A DNA stretch of 32,492 nt from contig JAIKYZ010000114.1 of NCBI GenBank assembly GCA_024682655.1, positions 1 through 32,492 on the forward strand, given 5' to 3'. Both the position numbers and the translations under genes were made by a program. Below the pieces are notes generated by a model, which was given only the letters and a program-made list of their open reading frames with translations, ran no database searches and was not told the DNA's origin. The DNA is from Treponema sp. GTDB lineage: Bacteria; Spirochaetota; Spirochaetia; Treponematales; Treponemataceae. Below are positions 31,266 through 32,492 of the stretch, in pieces (position 1 is the stretch's first letter; every line of letters starts with the position of its first letter).

Positions 31266-31405
31266 GACAAGGGCCTGGAGCACCCTCGAAGCGGTCCACC
31301 GCAGACGACGGCAAGAATTGGCGGCGGCGAGGAGGATGAGGGTTACCGAAGTGAGCAAGGACCGACCCCTGGCAGACTTTAGGCTGGCAGGGGTTGCCCC
31401 CAAAT
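31266..31405. repeat. GC-rich intergenic element (copy 2)
   Basis: About 140 bases of GC-rich DNA between the membrane pair and the next gene. It contains AAGAATTGGCGGCGGCGAGG (31312-31331), a GTGAGCAAGGACC segment, an altered copy of the GGGGACAGACCCCT repeat (31357-31370) and a CCCCTG/CAGGGG hairpin (about 31366-31393). Blocks resemble the element at 5039-5160. No protein or RNA gene is recognised. Confidence 0.5.
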
Positions 31406-31457
31406 AAAAAATTAACAAATAGTATGGATGTCAGTTATAATGATTTTGGAGTGTAAA

Positions 31458-32183
31458 ATGAAAATTATTATTTCCTGGACTTTTTTGATTTATTTTTTGG
31501 TACTTTTGGCAGAAAGGCTGCAGAGTATAGTTCGTGTGATTAAGGCGGGCAATTTTTTTGAATCGGGATTTTCGCGCTATGTAAATATTTTGACCTGTAT
31601 TTCGATTATTGGGACTATTATTATGCTGGCGGCTTTTAACGGGACTTTCTGGCGGTCACTTTTTACTACTGATGTTATTGTGAATAAAAATATTCTTTGT
31701 ATTACCGCGGGAATTTTGCTGCTTAGTGGGATGGTTCACACAGATTTTACTATTCCCGGCATTCAATTTGCTTCTTACGGGGTTTTAATTCTTGGTCTGA
31801 TTTTGCAGACTATTTTGGTGGCTAAGACTGAAGTTCCTGTTTTTAAGCTCTGGTATTCCCTGGCCTATCTGGTAATTTTTTCTATGGCTATTCCGGTAAT
31901 GTATGAAAGTTCGATTAAACACGCCAGCCTATTCCATGTGATTGAAGCTTTTACTGCCTTTATTCTGGTTGTAATTTTTACTTGTATGATTATGGCGGTA
32001 ATGAACGGTCAGGCGGTAAATCTTCTGCTTTGGATTCCATTCCTTTTAATGTTTGTACTTGATGCTGTGATTATTGCGATGAGATGGAAGGAAAGTATAA
32101 ATGTTTTTGTTTTGATTTTTGCTTCTTTGACAACGGTGATTTTTATTGTAGGAAAAATTGTATTTTCCTTGATTAATAAATAG
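31458..32183 (+). CDS. Multi-pass membrane protein of unknown function
   Basis: Start taken at the ATG at 31458 with GGAG 7 bases upstream; an earlier ATG at 31428 lacks a ribosome site. The 241-residue product has about seven hydrophobic helices, starting WTFLIYFLVLLAERLQSIVR and ending TVIFIVGKIVFSLINK. Few charged residues lie in the helices, and there is no signal peptide or soluble domain. The first helix ends in an ERLQSIVRVIKAG stretch that recalls isoprenylcysteine-methyltransferase-like proteins (Glu-Arg helix ends), but the rest gives no support for that. It lies 30 bases before the glutaredoxin-like gene and is probably cotranscribed with it. Confidence 0.8.
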   Translation: MKIIISWTFLIYFLVLLAERLQSIVRVIKAGNFFESGFSRYVNILTCISIIGTIIMLAAFNGTFWRSLFTTDVIVNKNILCITAGILLLSGMVHTDFTIPGIQFASYGVLILGLILQTILVAKTEVPVFKLWYSLAYLVIFSMAIPVMYESSIKHASLFHVIEAFTAFILVVIFTCMIMAVMNGQAVNLLLWIPFLLMFVLDAVIIAMRWKESINVFVLIFASLTTVIFIVGKIVFSLINK

Positions 32184-32213
32184 GCTCTTCGTAAATTTAT
32201 TACGGAGGTAAAT

Positions 32214-32492
32214 ATGCTTAAGGTTTATGGTTCAAAATTGTGCCCGGATTGTATTGAGTTGGAAAAGGCCTTTAAGGCTGAAAATATAGAATACGAATAT
32301 CACGATATTACAGGGGATTTAAAGGAGCTTAAGGCTTTTCTTGTTTTGCGAGATAGTCATGAAAAATTTGCCAAGGCCAAGGAAAAGGGGCTGATTGGAA
32401 TACCAATTGTGCAGCTGGAGGATGGAAGTCTTACTTTTAAATGGCAGGATTTTGTAAAAAAGGCTCCCCAGTCTAATTGCTCGGATGGTGTT
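32214..32492 (+). CDS. Glutaredoxin-related thiol protein, 3' end cut by the window
   Basis: The ATG at 32214 is preceded by GGAGG. The frame is open to the last base, giving 93 residues without a stop. The N-terminus MLKVYGSKLCPDCIELEKAF carries the redox pair Cys-Pro-Asp-Cys. The later GIPIVQLEDG has the cis-Pro expected of a thioredoxin fold, and an insert (LRDSHEKFAKAKEKG) lies between. This matches the glutaredoxin-related proteins with CPxC sites rather than classical CPYC glutaredoxins. The last residues (QSNCSDGV) include another Cys. It is probably near complete, and substrate unknown. Confidence 0.88.
   Translation, partial: MLKVYGSKLCPDCIELEKAFKAENIEYEYHDITGDLKELKAFLVLRDSHEKFAKAKEKGLIGIPIVQLEDGSLTFKWQDFVKKAPQSNCSDGV

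Overview
The window is about 32.5 kb of low-GC DNA that reads like a gut- or rumen-type spirochete, most likely a Treponema. That is an inference from the AT-rich codon use, the many spirochete-style lipoproteins with loose lipoboxes, an outer-membrane barrel protein inside a sugar-uptake locus, and short GC-rich intergenic islands. There are no rRNA or tRNA genes that I can see, no CRISPR array and no transposase. Most genes are intact; the first (chemoreceptor) and last (glutaredoxin-like) run off the ends.

Layout. 1-1539: the 3' part of a methyl-accepting chemotaxis protein, followed by an unusual multi-hairpin convergent terminator. 1748-4351: an aldehyde dehydrogenase and iron alcohol dehydrogenase operon. 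4473-7476: a small lipoprotein, a GC-rich repeat, a degenerate HlyIII/PAQR-like membrane protein, rlmB and a YchJ/SEC-C protein. 7550-10167: a ModF-like tandem ABC ATPase carrying seven copies of a GGGGACAGACCCC-type repeat, convergent with a CmpB-type membrane protein. 10240-12396: a large AAA+ ATPase.

12534-26633 is a complete beta-1,4-galactan utilisation locus, all on the minus strand. It holds a LacI-family regulator, a surface GH53 galactanase lipoprotein, two further lipoproteins that look glycan-binding, a predicted outer-membrane channel, a second GH53 enzyme with a CBM61-like tail, a cytoplasmic GH35 beta-galactosidase, two ABC permeases and a sugar-binding lipoprotein. Three near-identical LacI-type operators (TCWACACGNGTTGA) sit in the promoters of the regulator, of the second GH53 operon and of the binding-protein operon, so the locus can be read as one regulon. 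The picture is outer-surface cleavage of galactan, passage through the barrel, ABC import of galacto-oligosaccharides and cytoplasmic hydrolysis. The ABC ATPase is not here and must be supplied from elsewhere.

26711-31249 is the most novel part. hypB, a 905-residue iron-sulfur/flavin oxidoreductase and hypA form one overlapping operon. Convergent to it lies a pair of small membrane proteins of unknown function. The two units share a palindrome (TGATAG-N5-CTATCA) at their 5' ends, and the membrane pair's likely terminator lies antisense inside hypA. I read this as one co-regulated redox/metal unit that I cannot match to a described system. The window ends with a GC-rich repeat, a multi-pass membrane protein and a partial glutaredoxin-like gene.
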